Origin: Trissonchulus latispiculum
Taxonomy: Eukaryota; Nematoda; Enoplea; Enoplida; Ironidae
Assembly: GCA_030248195.1 (NCBI GenBank)
Contig: JASAND010018212.1
Span: 62,001 to 126,000, forward strand
Direction: 5' to 3'
Length of the DNA stretch: 64,000 nt
Below are positions 12,254-22,566 of this stretch, in pieces. A model generated the notes under the pieces. That model was not told where the DNA came from and made no database searches. It saw only the letters and a program-made list of their open reading frames with translations. Position numbers and translations under genes: made by a program. Numbering within the stretch: the stretch's first letter is position 1; each line of letters begins with the position of its first letter.

Positions 12254-13253
12254 AGTGGTGGTTTCCTGTTGTGTAAACTTGGACCTATAAGCTTCAATTC
12301 TTTATGAAAGTAGATGAAACTTTCCAAATATGCTATGTTGGTGCTCATTTTTAGGTGAAAAGATAAGAAATTTTCGGTTTTTGGCATTATACTCACAGTA
12401 GATAGTAGATAGATCAGATTGGTTGTTATGGATGGAAAGAGGGTACAAAAACGAACATTTTTGCTGTTACAACCATCGAGCTATTTCTAGTGGTTAAGTC
12501 AGTAGAAGCCAAAAACGAATTTTGGGGTCAGAAAACAAGGAAATCAAGAAGTCGAGGAAATCAGTTTTTTCAAAATTACTTAAATTGTACGGACAATTTT
12601 CGTTTGTTTATGCTCAATCGATACCGGGTCGAATTGCTCATTTTATCAATGTCCGTTAGCTGAGATTCGTTGCCTCAAGCTAGAGATTTGGCCGCAAAAC
12701 CATTATGACAAAACTGCGATTATTTTGTTTGAACATCGATTTCTCAACTACCCAATGGATTTGCCTGATTTTAGGCTGGATGAAACTTCGCCCTATTTCG
12801 GAGGGACATTTTTCCTGGTTTACGTCTCCAGTTGCGAGAAAACTGAATACAAAGTTGCAAATTTCGTGTCACCGCACATTTGACGGATTTTCTGGAGTAT
12901 TGAGGCTTGTTGAGCCAAATCTAAAAAATGACCCTCGGCCCATATGTCCTTTCCTTCACATCATGGCACAAAAAAATTTTGACCGATTCTACAGTTTTGA
13001 AAAATCGATGTTCAAAAATTTTTGGTCTGTATTCATCCAGATGTCAGTGTGCCAGAAAACGTTTGCTAGTTTTTTAATAATTTTGCAAGTTTCGTAAGCT
13101 CATAGGAATGTTCAGGTTATAAGCGTTAAAATAATGTATAACGCGTTTTTCAACTCCCAAAATTGCGAAAGTTCATAGCATTTCAAATAGCAATTTCGAA
13201 ATAGCATTTCAAAAAATCACCACAAAAGCACTGCACAAAAGGATACAAAGACC
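12254..13253 (-). mobile_element. TTAA-flanked MITE, family A, copy 3 (inverted)
   Basis: A 1,000-bp element lies between TTAA at 12250-12253 and TTAA at 13254-13257. It is in the opposite orientation to the pair at 3.4-5.4 kb. Its left end (AGTGGTGGTTTCC) corresponds to their right ends, and its right end holds the reverse complement of TGCAGTGCTTTTGTG. It has many substitutions relative to them, so it is an older or divergent copy. It lies inside the probable minus-strand secreted-protein gene region. Confidence 0.7.
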
Positions 13254-13412
13254 TTAAGAAGAGCAAACGCAAGTTTCATATGTTATTGAGGGACCGCGAG
13301 GGGCAGCGGCGAACCGGGGCAGCGCGTACGTTTGTCTGCGTACCAAAATAGTGCTGAAGATGTACTTAAAAGGAGTAATGAGACAAGAGTTGGATACGAA
13401 ATAACAAGACTG

Positions 13413-13700
13413 TTATCTAACTAAGAATGTAGAGCTATCAATAACGCAGCTAGTAATACCGGTAGTAACCGCTGTAGCCGCAGTCGGAGTGGTAGTAGTA
13501 GTAGTAGTAGTAGCAGCAGCGGGAGTAGAAGTAGTAGTAGTGGTAGCAGTAGTACTTGCTGTAGTGGTCATGGATTTGCAAGGAGTGTCGGATACGTAGT
13601 CACAACTGCTTGGCCTTTCCAGGTTTGCAAGGCCACTTTGAAAACAGGTCCCGATGCTTGCTTCCTTTTGAGAGTTGATAGGACAACTAAAACTATACAG
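13413..13700 (-). CDS. Thr-rich mucin-like exon
   Basis: A minus-strand open segment encodes first a short region with four cysteines, then about 40 residues almost entirely Thr with Ala, Ser and Pro, then a short tail with one cysteine. The Thr run comes from an imperfect trinucleotide array (GTA/GTG/GCA on +). Thr-rich linkers of this sort are usually heavily O-glycosylated in secreted or surface proteins. The segment lies directly downstream of a cysteine-rich exon on the same strand but in another frame. The link needs either a short intron or a frameshift near 13,750; I cannot decide between these. Confidence 0.45.
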   Translation of the reverse strand: MYSFSCPINSQKEASIGTCFQSGLANLERPSSCDYVSDTPCKSMTTTASTTATTTTTSTPAAATTTTTTTTPTAATAVTTGITSCVIDSSTFLVR

Positions 13701-13768
13701 CACTCGAACAACTGCACTGAAAGTGCTCAACGAGACCTCTAATGAACTCTTATACTGCGGCAGTTTGC

Positions 13769-13943
13769 ATATTTACGTAATCCCTTCGAGCGTGCAGGGT
13801 GCGATGAAGTAATAAATATCTGCGAATAAGCTTCACTGAACATTTTTTGCTGCTGGCACAACAGTTCTGAAAACGAGCCTAATCCGGCATGGATGGAAGA
13901 CATCGTCAAAGATGACAATGTATGACACGTCAGAGTGCTAGAC
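13769..13943 (-). CDS. exon of secreted cysteine-rich gene
   Basis: This minus-strand exon follows an acceptor TTGAATTTTAG. It continues the frame of the exon at 13,996-14,115 across a 52-bp GT-AG intron. The peptide has cysteines in T-C-H and L-L-C-Q-Q-Q contexts. The downstream boundary is uncertain. A donor-like GTAAAT occurs at about 13,768, but the frame stays open to about 13,740. Family not recognised. Confidence 0.45.
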
Positions 13944-13995
13944 CTAAAATTCAAATCAAGAAACTCAAGAAAAAACTACAAATGAATTGAATTAC

Positions 13996-14115
13996 CCGTG
14001 TTTGACGGCGCACTTGCCGAACTCTTCCTCGCAATTGTCAACAATACATCCGTCGATGAATGAGCAGAAGAGAGGCAGTTTAGACCAAACTTCGAAAGGA
14101 TTCCACTGGATGCAC
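13996..14115 (-). CDS. cysteine-rich exon of secreted gene
   Basis: This 120-bp minus-strand exon lies between acceptor ATCACCACAG and donor GTAATT. It encodes 39 codons with five cysteines, spaced as F-C-S, G-C-I, N-C-E and K-C-A after an opening C-I-Q-W. The incoming phase (one base) matches exactly the outgoing phase (two bases) of the exon at 16,670-16,792. The outgoing phase matches the next exon at 13,943. This phase agreement over three exons is the main evidence that it is a real gene. The cysteine spacing suggests a disulphide-stabilised extracellular domain. I do not recognise the family. Confidence 0.5.
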
Positions 14116-14416
14116 CTGTGGTGATAGATAAAACTCTGGAACATTTAGACTTACCGGGTGCTGATGTTATGCCTAAATTTATTGTTTCAGTTTACTTTGA
14201 AGTTGATTGCTTAAACCCGGATTAGGTCAAACCTAAGAAACCTGGGATTACTTTGCTATCATTAACACATGACAATATCCCGGGTTTGCGACTTTAGATA
14301 CATCGGCGTTGATACATCGGCTCCACATGTGATAAAAGCCAAGCATCCATCCGACTTAATGAACCAAATATCTGCCTCAGTCTTAAACCCTGACGTAGGC
14401 TACAACCCTGATTTAA

Positions 14417-15225
14417 GGTGGTGATTCCTTTTTGGCACATATTGTTGGTTGTCGGCGTAATTCAAGATGAAATTTTACGAAACTTTCCGAAATACGTTCT
14501 TTTAGCGTTCTAACACCCTTCGCGCACGCGCAATCCCGATTCAAAAATTCGAGATTTCCGGTCAGGGAGGCTTTTCCCAATTTCTTAACGTTTCGCAGCC
14601 GCTATGCGATTATGATTATTTTCATTCGAAAGATCTCAATGAGCTTCAGAGTTTTGCTTTTTAAAGCAACGTTCTAGCTTTTCTCTACCGTGAGATATAG
14701 CTGATTTTCTTGTTTTGGCATCGAAAACTCGTCATTTTTGCAAAAATCAAATAATCCATCATCTCTTGAACTATGCAAGCCGTAAAATCAAACTAAGGAC
14801 GTCAATCTGAAGGTCTCGCAAGGGCAAATTATCCGACGCATGATCGTCTTCCAACAGCTATCCCGTAGGCTGCTATCATAAAAAATGTAGTTTGCAAAAA
14901 CACGACCAATTTTTCCAAAGGTTGTGGAGGGTCCACCATGCAAGCTGGAGGGCTGCTATTTAACAAATGTGTGCTACACAAATATACCCAGGGACGTTTT
15001 TTAGTTGCCCCGATTACTGCTTTCCAGCTAAAGTAATCACATGACAAATTTGGAAAAAGTAGGCAAAGTACAGGTTACGCACACATTTCAATTTATGTCT
15101 CTATAACAAAGAGCGATTTCACAATAAATAAAAAATCGTCCCCAGCTATTTCATGGATGTATCGAATGATATAACCGATATCTCGCGAAAAAATTTACTT
15201 GTGTCTGCAAAAAGTCTGGAATACT
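14417..15225 (-). mobile_element. TTAA MITE, family B, truncated copy
   Basis: The element starts after TTAA at 14413-14416 with GGTGGTGATTCCTTTTTGGC, the inverse of the right end of the complete copy at 61,394-62,375. Homology with that copy continues through an AAAGATCTCAATGAGCT block, a CTACACAAAT region and an AGCTATTTCATGGATG-type block. It fades near 15,225, so the other terminus is missing. Confidence 0.65.
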
Positions 15226-15381
15226 ATACTTCTTCTAAAATGTGTTAAAATATTTTAGAAAAGCAACATTAGTTTCATGGCATGCATTAAAAAGAGAAAA
15301 TGTCAAACCATTTTGATATAAAACTGGCTTCTTAACTCCAAGTAGTGAATGAGTAATAGCGGTGCAAACTTTATATGAAAA

Positions 15382-16390
15382 AGGGATGGTATCCTTTTGT
15401 GCCGTGCTTTTGTCGTTATTTTTTGAAACGCTATAACTTTCGCAATTTTGGTAGTTAGAAGGAGCTTTATACATCGTTTTAGAGCTTATAATCTGTACAT
15501 TCAGATGAGCTTACGAAACCAGCAAAATTTGCACAAAACTAGCAAAAATTTTCTGACATACTGACTTCTGACAGGCTAAATGTAGGCCAAAAATTTTTGA
15601 ACATGGATTTCTCAAAACTGTAGAATCGGCCAAAATTTTTTCTTGTGTCATGATATGACGGACATATGCGCCGAGGGACATTTTCTTGGATTTGGCTCAA
15701 CAAGCCTCAAAACTCCAGAAAATCCGGCAAATGTGCGGTGACACGAAATTTGGCAACTTTGTATTCAATTTTCTCGCACTGGCGAAGTTTTAGCTCAATC
15801 CAAGAAAAATGTCCCTCCGCAATAGTGCCAATTTTCATCGAGCCAAAAATCAGGCGAATCCATTGGGTGGTTTTTGAGAAATCGCTGTTCAAAACAAAAT
15901 AATCTCAGTTTTTGCCAAAAATGGTTTTTCGGCCAAATCTCTAGCTTAAAGCAACGAAGCCCAACTAATAGGCAGTGATAGAATGGGCAATTAGACCGCT
16001 TATCGATTGAGTATAAGTAACCGAAAATTGTTTGTACACTTTAGCAGTAATTTTGAAAAAACTGATTTTTTTCGAAAACAGCCGTGTTTTGACCCCAAAA
16101 ATCGTTTTGGCTTATACTGACTTAACCACTAGAGATAGCTCAAAGGTTGTAAAAGCAAAAATATTCGTTTTTGTGCCCTCTTTCCATCCATCACAACCAA
16201 TCTGATGTATTGACTACCTACTGAGAGTATAATGCCAAAAACCGAAAATTTCTCATCTTTTCACCTAAAAATGTGGGACTGGTCTGAGAATGTTAAAGAG
16301 CACCAAAATAGCATACTTGGAAAGTTTCATCTACTTTCATAAAGAATTGAAGTCTTTAGGGTCAAATTTACACGAAAGGAAACCACCACC
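15382..16390 (+). mobile_element. TTAA MITE, family A, copy 4 (left end worn)
   Basis: The right end is clear (GGAAACCACCACC then TTAA at 16391-16394). The left end reads GGATGGTATCCTTTTGTG without the TTAA. The body is colinear with the two copies at 3.4-5.4 kb. It sits in the presumed intron between the cysteine-rich exons at 16.7 and 14.1 kb. Confidence 0.65.
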
Positions 16391-16669
16391 TTAAGCATTA
16401 ATAACATCGATACCAGACGAGGCAATGTGTGCATGTGATAAAAGCTAAGCACGCAGCATCTGGCTTATTAATAAATATTTTCGTCAGCCTTTAGCTTTGA
16501 CTTAGATTTCATGGCATCCTGGTGGTCTTGAATGTATGGACTTCAAGCCCTACTTAAATAAGAAACACGAATAAGTTATTTTAAGCTAAGTTAATCTTAT
16601 ATTAAGTATGATAATGCTAAGTAAAACATTGGTTTGTGGATATCTTTGTAAACATGTATTATATATTAC

Positions 16670-16792
16670 TTGGAATCCACTTTGCGAGCGCAGGACATTC
16701 CGTCATCGAAAAATAGACGCTGATTTCTAAGCAGCATTTGGTAGCATCTTCTGGCTTCTCTTTTGCGGTCTCTTTCTAATCTTCTCCAACAC
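16670..16792 (-). CDS. cysteine-rich exon of secreted gene
   Basis: A 123-bp minus-strand exon between acceptor TTTTATGCAG and donor GTAATA. It encodes 40 full codons: an opening C-W, a basic helix rich in Arg and Glu, a R-R-C-Y motif, then D-D-G-M-S-C. Its last two bases join in phase with the first base of the exon at 14,115 and restore a lysine codon before a cysteine. It probably belongs to the gene whose signal-peptide exon is at 20,998-21,051. That exon ends in phase 0, so at least one further exon must lie between. Family not recognised. Confidence 0.5.
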
Positions 16793-18076
16793 CTGCATAA
16801 AAGCAGCCAAAGCTGGCGATCACAATTTGTACGATTAACTCATAATTAAGCTTTGAAAAATACGGCAAACTCGCTTTCTGATTTAAACCCTACAACCTCG
16901 AAGTTCGTGCACAATTAAAATTGCCAGTATTGATCTGATGTTCTTGTTGTAAGATACGATTTCTATAGTATCATAACTAAACTTGAGCAAACGTTTTTGA
17001 AACAGCATGGTGTTGATATTGGAATGACGGGAATCAGTTATCTGAGCGCTCTTGTTGAAGAAATATTGCATACGCAAGTGTAAGTCATGTCACTTTTTGT
17101 CAAATGACAACACCCCAGAAATGTGGAAGCTAGCTGACTGCTCTATGCCAAGCAATTTTTAGCCGATGTTCACTGACGTTTCTTTCAGCATTTTATAGGA
17201 TTTTGGACATAGCGACTTCGGTTATATATGCTATATTATGTTATTGTTTGAAATGTACGCATACTGGTACATACGTTCTCGCACAAATTAATGCAGTCCG
17301 TTCCAAACAGTTGATGTAGGCTCGCATTCCGTTGCTAGCTCCTTTGCATGCAATCTAAAATGTACTGCAGTATCTGCAGCCTACATTGTCATGCAGTAAT
17401 CTTAAGAAATAGCAGAGAAAAGAAATGCTAGAGAAAACTGCACTTCGTTTTCAACCAAAAGGTTGGTCTTTGTATATTGCCCATATGAAATAATATATTG
17501 TTTTATGGTGCTATACGTAACTCCACTACATTGTTCAATGGCTTTGAGCTTAAGACTACAAAATAGGTAAGTAGTGGCCAACCCAGGAGCGAAAACAGAG
17601 GATCGCCGTAGAGGTTTCAAGGCGAAGGTGGCAACATTCCAGAAGTCTCCGTTAAATTCACTTTGAATGTTTGGTTAGACAGTGCAATTTAAAGGCCACG
17701 ATCAAAGGCAACGTTCAAGAATTTAGTAACAAAATCATTTCAAAAACATCAATAAACATGGAAATAGTAATAGCATTACGAAATGCTTTATGAAATGCTA
17801 ATGTTTACGTTCCTAGCTGCAAACTAGAATGAGTGATTTTTAGTTAATTCATTTCCTTTCGCAGCACTGCCAAATAGGTAAGAAAAAATAAGTGCGACGA
17901 CTGGCAGGCTCTTTGCATTTCGTTAGTGGCATATATTTAGCACCTTAACCTCAAGAAATATATATGTACTTCGTGTCCAATAGTCACATAACCACACAGT
18001 GATCGCCATCAGCTGTATTCTATGTGCTCATGCAGTTGATCGAGTTGATTGTTTTTTAGAATTTGAGGTGCTGCTA

Positions 18077-18467
18077 AAGCCAGGTTCACACTGGAGTCTT
18101 AAGTCGCAAGTCTTAAGTCTTTAGGGCTTAAAACTTGGGAAATTGGTTCAAGTTTAAGTCGTTAGTTTTAAGTCTTATGTCTTTAGTCTTTACTGGATTT
18201 GATTCACACTGACGTCTTTAGTCGTAAGTCTTAAGTCTTAAGAGATAAACTTATTTCATGTCCAGCCTTAAGGTCTAAGCAAGCTAAAAACCTTAAGACT
18301 AACGACTAAAGACTGCAGTGTGAATCAAGCGAGTCTTAAGTCTTAAGTCTTTAGCAGCCTAAGACTTACGACCTTACGACTTAAGACTCAGTGTGAACCA
18401 ATTTCCCAAGTTTTAAGCCCTAAAGACTTAAGACTTGCGACTTAAGACTCCAGTGTGAACCCGGCTT
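18077..18467. repeat. small palindromic (foldback) element
   Basis: The left arm, starting AAGCCAGGTTCACACTGG, is mirrored at the right end by CCAGTGTGAACCCGGCTT. The arms extend about 100 bp or more with few mismatches and are built from repeats of AGTCTTAAGTC and AAGTCTTTAG. There is no coding potential. It is probably a MITE; I could not fix a target duplication. Confidence 0.7.
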
Positions 18468-19214
18468 AAGGGTATTTGCAGCAAGTTTGCAACTTGATAA
18501 CTTACTGATTTCTTGAAGTTTACCAATAATTTTTGTATCATTTTAAGGCTTTGACTGTGCTAACCACAGCTAAATAAAGAACAGCCTTCTCAATTCTACT
18601 GTTCGAGCTGGACATCCGATATCAGTTTTTGAATCTGGATTTCTGGAAGTGTTGGACGGAAAAGCGACGATGACAAACTTCAAAAGAAGCGTATTCCCAA
18701 GAGCTATTTTATCTAAAATTTTTTAAAGAAGAAACCAACTAGATATTTTGAGAAAAATGTAAATTTTGTCTGTTTTTTGGTCAAAAGTTTAGTTTGTCCA
18801 TTTACTTCTTTCGAACAAAAGCACCAAACACAAAACCCTGAATGAATATTAGCACTCGACTTGCTTCCCAAATGCATGTTCAAAGCCGCTTTCCAATCGC
18901 TTGCATGAGTCCAAAGAAGTCTGCACTCAAAACAATACAATTTCTAGTTTTAAGATGTTAGATTTCCGTTGAGGGAACTCAGCCACAGATACTGCACAGA
19001 GCTCTCCGCTACTCATAACATGTTCTACGGGAGTACAAGTGTGGACAATACTTGACCCACCTACCTGTACTGTTGAAGCAAAGTCTGGCAATATTTGATT
19101 TTTCAAAAAATGGTCTGTTTTGGACCTCTAAAATAGTATTCGATGTTGTGTTTTAAGTCACAAGGAATCGAAAATACACTGAAGAGCAGTGCTGTAGAAC
19201 CTTGTAAGAATGAC

Positions 19215-19797
19215 TATATATGTTACGTACCGTATGAGATTTTGTACCGTATAATACGGTACGGCAATTTTCGTACCGTAATAAACGGTACGTACCGTAT
19301 AATACGGTACAACTTTTTCTGTACCGTATTAAACGGTACGTCCCGTATTATATTGTACGGTTAGTTTTCGTACCGTATTGGCAAAGAACTGAATGCTGCT
19401 GTTAAATAATATTAAGTAAAACAAATGATACAAATTTTGCAGTTTTGCTACAAAAATAGCGTCTCAAAATGTCGCTTCCGACAAAACCGTATTTTTGTAC
19501 TAAAATTAACTTTTTTCTGTGCATACTAAAACGAAGGCGCTGTTGCAGACGATTGCATTTGGAGACTGCCCCAAGCTATGGATTTTAAAGCACCTTTTGC
19601 AATAATTTTCGGAAAAAAGCTGTCTTATGCTAAAATAATCATAGAATTATAAATTTATTCAATTTCCATTCAATTCTTATTTAGTTTAATAGAATAGAAA
19701 TTGAATTTAATAGGATTAGAAGTTCAGAATTTTATGTGGCATAGAAATAAGAATTGCAAGAGCAAAGATTAATAATAGATTAATAATAAATAAAATG

Positions 19798-19834
<37 letters not shown>

Positions 19835-20407
19835 GATTATAGTAATAATAATAAAATAATCATAGAATTATAAATTTATTCAATTTCAATTCAATTCTTA
19901 TTTTTATGCCACTCTGAACTTCTAATTCAATTAAATATTGTGAACATAAAAAGTGAAAATGTTTGAACTTAACTTTGGAAAGACAACGTTTTTACACAAA
20001 AATACAGATATATATATATATTTGTTTATATATATATATATATATTTGCATTTTCGTTAGTTTTGTGTAAAAACGTTGACTTGCAACAGTTAAGTTCAAC
20101 CATTTTCACTTTTTATGTTCAGAATATGTAATAGAATTTAATAGAATTAGAAGTTCAGAATTTTATGTGGCATAGAAATAAGAATTACAAGAGCAAAGAT
20201 TCTATCTTTTTTAGTCTTGCAGATTAGATTCAGTTCTTGGCCAATACGGTACAAAAATTAACCGTACAATATGATACGGGACGTACCGTTTAATACGGTA
20301 CAGACAAAGTTGTACCGTATTATACGGTACGTACCGTTTAATACGGTACGAAAATTGCCGTACCGTATTATACGGTACAAAATCTCATACGGTACGTAAC
20401 ATATATA
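19215..20407. repeat. 1.2-kb palindromic element with CCGTAT/ATACGG array
   Basis: The left arm begins TATATATGTTACGTACCGTA and the right arm ends in its inverse. Within both arms the short palindrome ACCGTATAATACGGT and variants recur several times at close spacing. A second nested inverted repeat (around AATAGAATTAGAAGTTCAG) and microsatellites lie in the centre. No open frame of note. Confidence 0.7.
19797..19860. repeat. (ATA)n microsatellite
   Basis: A near-perfect run of ATA units in the centre of the palindromic element. A TATATA-rich tract follows near 20,009-20,042. Confidence 0.85.
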
Positions 20408-20606
20408 ATTTGGCCAGTGTGGGGTAACAATAGCTAAAGGTACGAAGGATTGAAGTTGAAATTTTTGAAATTAAAATTTTTCACACGGAGACTTTTCTGA
20501 AATATTTCTAAAATAATTCATGTCATTTTGGCAAATTTGAACAAATGCACATTTAAAGATAAAAATACGCGAACTCGAACTAGCACCTTAAAGTAGTAAG
20601 TAGTAT

Positions 20607-20932
20607 CAAGAGTACATAATATAGGAGTGTGCCACTCTATGTTATCAGAGCAAAACTATGCTCTGCTCGCTAACGGACCACCCCCCCCCCGCAAATTAGA
20701 TCCACTTCAAAGAATTTTGAGCGCTATGTTTGTGTTCTAAAACTCGAAGCAAGCACAAAATTCGCTTGTGTTTTCGAGCTTAAGCACATAAACATAGAGC
20801 GAGTGAGCGTACCCCCTTTTCGACTGGTACTGATTTGCGGGGGGTGTGCCGTTGTTAGCGTGCAGAGCATAGTTTTTGCTCTGATAACATAGAGCTTGCC
20901 TAGAGGCATACTCTTATCATTATGTACTCTTG
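20607..20932. mobile_element. MITE with 7-bp target duplication, copy 1
   Basis: The terminal inverted repeat is CAAGAGTACATAAT at the left and its exact inverse at the right. It is flanked by the 7-bp direct duplication GTAGTAT (20600-20606 and 20933-20939). The length is 326 bp, with no coding capacity. The interior is itself a hairpin: ATGTTATCAGAGCAAAA and its inverse, then a C-run/G-run pair. A second copy, with a different 7-bp duplication, lies at 57,036-57,396. Confidence 0.85.
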
Positions 20933-20997
20933 GTAGTATGACATCCAATCATTTATAATTATAACCTAATCTTGAGACAAAACAAAGTTAGACTTAC

Positions 20998-21051
20998 AGT
21001 GCTTAGAGCAATTACCACGGCTGCGGTAACGACGAGAAGGCGTAAGTTCAT
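20998..21051 (-). CDS. first exon with signal peptide, secreted protein
   Basis: The minus-strand ATG at 21,051 opens 18 codons: Met-Asn-Leu-Arg followed by a run of hydrophobic residues (L-L-V-V-T-A-A-V-V-I-A-L). The exon ends exactly at a perfect donor, GTAAGTCTAAC. A short charged start plus hydrophobic core is a classic secretory signal peptide, often encoded alone in exon 1. Phase 0 leaves the exon. Same-strand cysteine-rich and lectin-like exons follow over the next 11 kb, consistent with a secreted or surface product. The link is inference, since one or more intervening exons were not found. Confidence 0.6.
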
Positions 21052-21380
21052 AATGCCCACTTGAGTACTTGAGTACGGCAAAGACAAACATCAAATGGAC
21101 AAGAGGATTGTTGGTTTTAGATTTTATTTGGTATCACTAACTAGATGCTACCAGTGCTAACCAAACATTTCCGAAACTGATACCGACCAAAACTGCCTGA
21201 TATCAGTTCTGACCACAATTAGGTGGAATTAACTCGTAATTGTTTTCAAAATAAAAGCAACGCTCAGGAAGGAAAAACTTTTCATAACTAGTCAACTAGA
21301 TTGATAACAAAGGATAACTATTAACCAGAAAAGTACTAATAGGACAACTGAAAGGCATTAACTAATTTAAGATATAAAAG

Positions 21381-22330
21381 AACTAGTTTGAAAAATTATC
21401 TTGTTGTCTCCAAAACATAAAGCAAGCCAGTACGATTCCACTCAAATGAAGTAGCTTTACTTGTGAATTAATCATCGCGGATATTTGCGGATTTTTCTAG
21501 TTTTTGCCTTCCAATCATTAACAATTGAACAAAGCAATAAATGACGCTATATCTGCAAACACATTTGCAGTATATAGTAGATTGGTTCCTTAGAAATGAG
21601 TTAACTCCAAATTATGACTCCAAGTTCTGGGTATGCAGTTTAAACTAGTAACTAATGTGTAATATAGAAGAACGTTTTTGAAAAATTATCTTGTTGTCCC
21701 TAAGAGATCCAGCAAGCCAGTGCGATTGCACTCAAATGAAGTAGCTTTACTGGTGAATTAATCATCGCGGATATTTGCGGATTTTTCTAGTTTTTGCCTT
21801 CCAATCATTAACATTTGGACAAAGCCATAAATGACGCTATATCTGAAACATTTATTGTTTATTTGTAGTATACAGTAGATTGGTTCCTTAGATATGAGTT
21901 AACTTCACATTATGACTCCAAGGCCTTCCTGCTATCTTACGGTTACGATTGCTTACGATTGGTTCTGGCCATGGGAATCAAACTATATGATAAATAGTAG
22001 TTGACAAATATGGTTATTCAGTTTAAACTAGTAACTAATATGAATTATACAAGAACTTTTTTGAAAAATTATCTTGTTGTCCCTAAAATATCCAGCAAGT
22101 CAGTGCGATTTCTTTTAAATGAGCAGCTTCTACTGGAGGCCTAATCCTCGTAAATATTTGAGAATTTTTCTGGTTTTTGGCTTCCAATCATTAAGAATTG
22201 GACAAAGCCTGAAATGACGCTACATCTGCACACATTTATGTTTTTATTTGTAGTAGTAGATTGAGTTAACTCAATATTATTACTCCTACTCCTTTCTGCT
22301 TATACGTGGGAATCAAACATGAAAAATGGT
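21381..22330. repeat. three tandem diverged ~300-bp repeats
   Basis: Three copies start with AAAAATTATCTTGTTGTC at about 21,391, 21,681 and 22,066. Each continues through a CCAGCAAGCCAGT-type block, AATCATCGCGGATATTTG (worn in the third) and a CCAATCATTAA block. Copies 1 and 2 are close; copy 3 is more diverged. No gene in it. Confidence 0.7.
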
Positions 22331-22566
22331 GTTTGCTATATTAAATGGTCATGTACTTTGGCTTAGTAAAACGTTTAACAAAAATTTCGAGTATTCAGTT
22401 TTGGATGTACTTATGCTATAACTTTTAAATCCTAAGTGAGAGAGAGGATCCGGCTATGTGAGACGAAAGCGTTTGGCATCTCCCGGTCGGCTCTCTCACT
22501 ACGAAAGCGAGATAAAAAAATTGTCACATTCCAATGAGAGTCAACATCAAGGCTTGATGTCCATAG

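Noticed and set aside
17402..17650. A minus-strand open stretch of about 80 codons that might be the missing exon of the secreted gene.
   Set aside because: No convincing acceptor or donor in a phase compatible with the signal-peptide exon or the exon at 16.7 kb.
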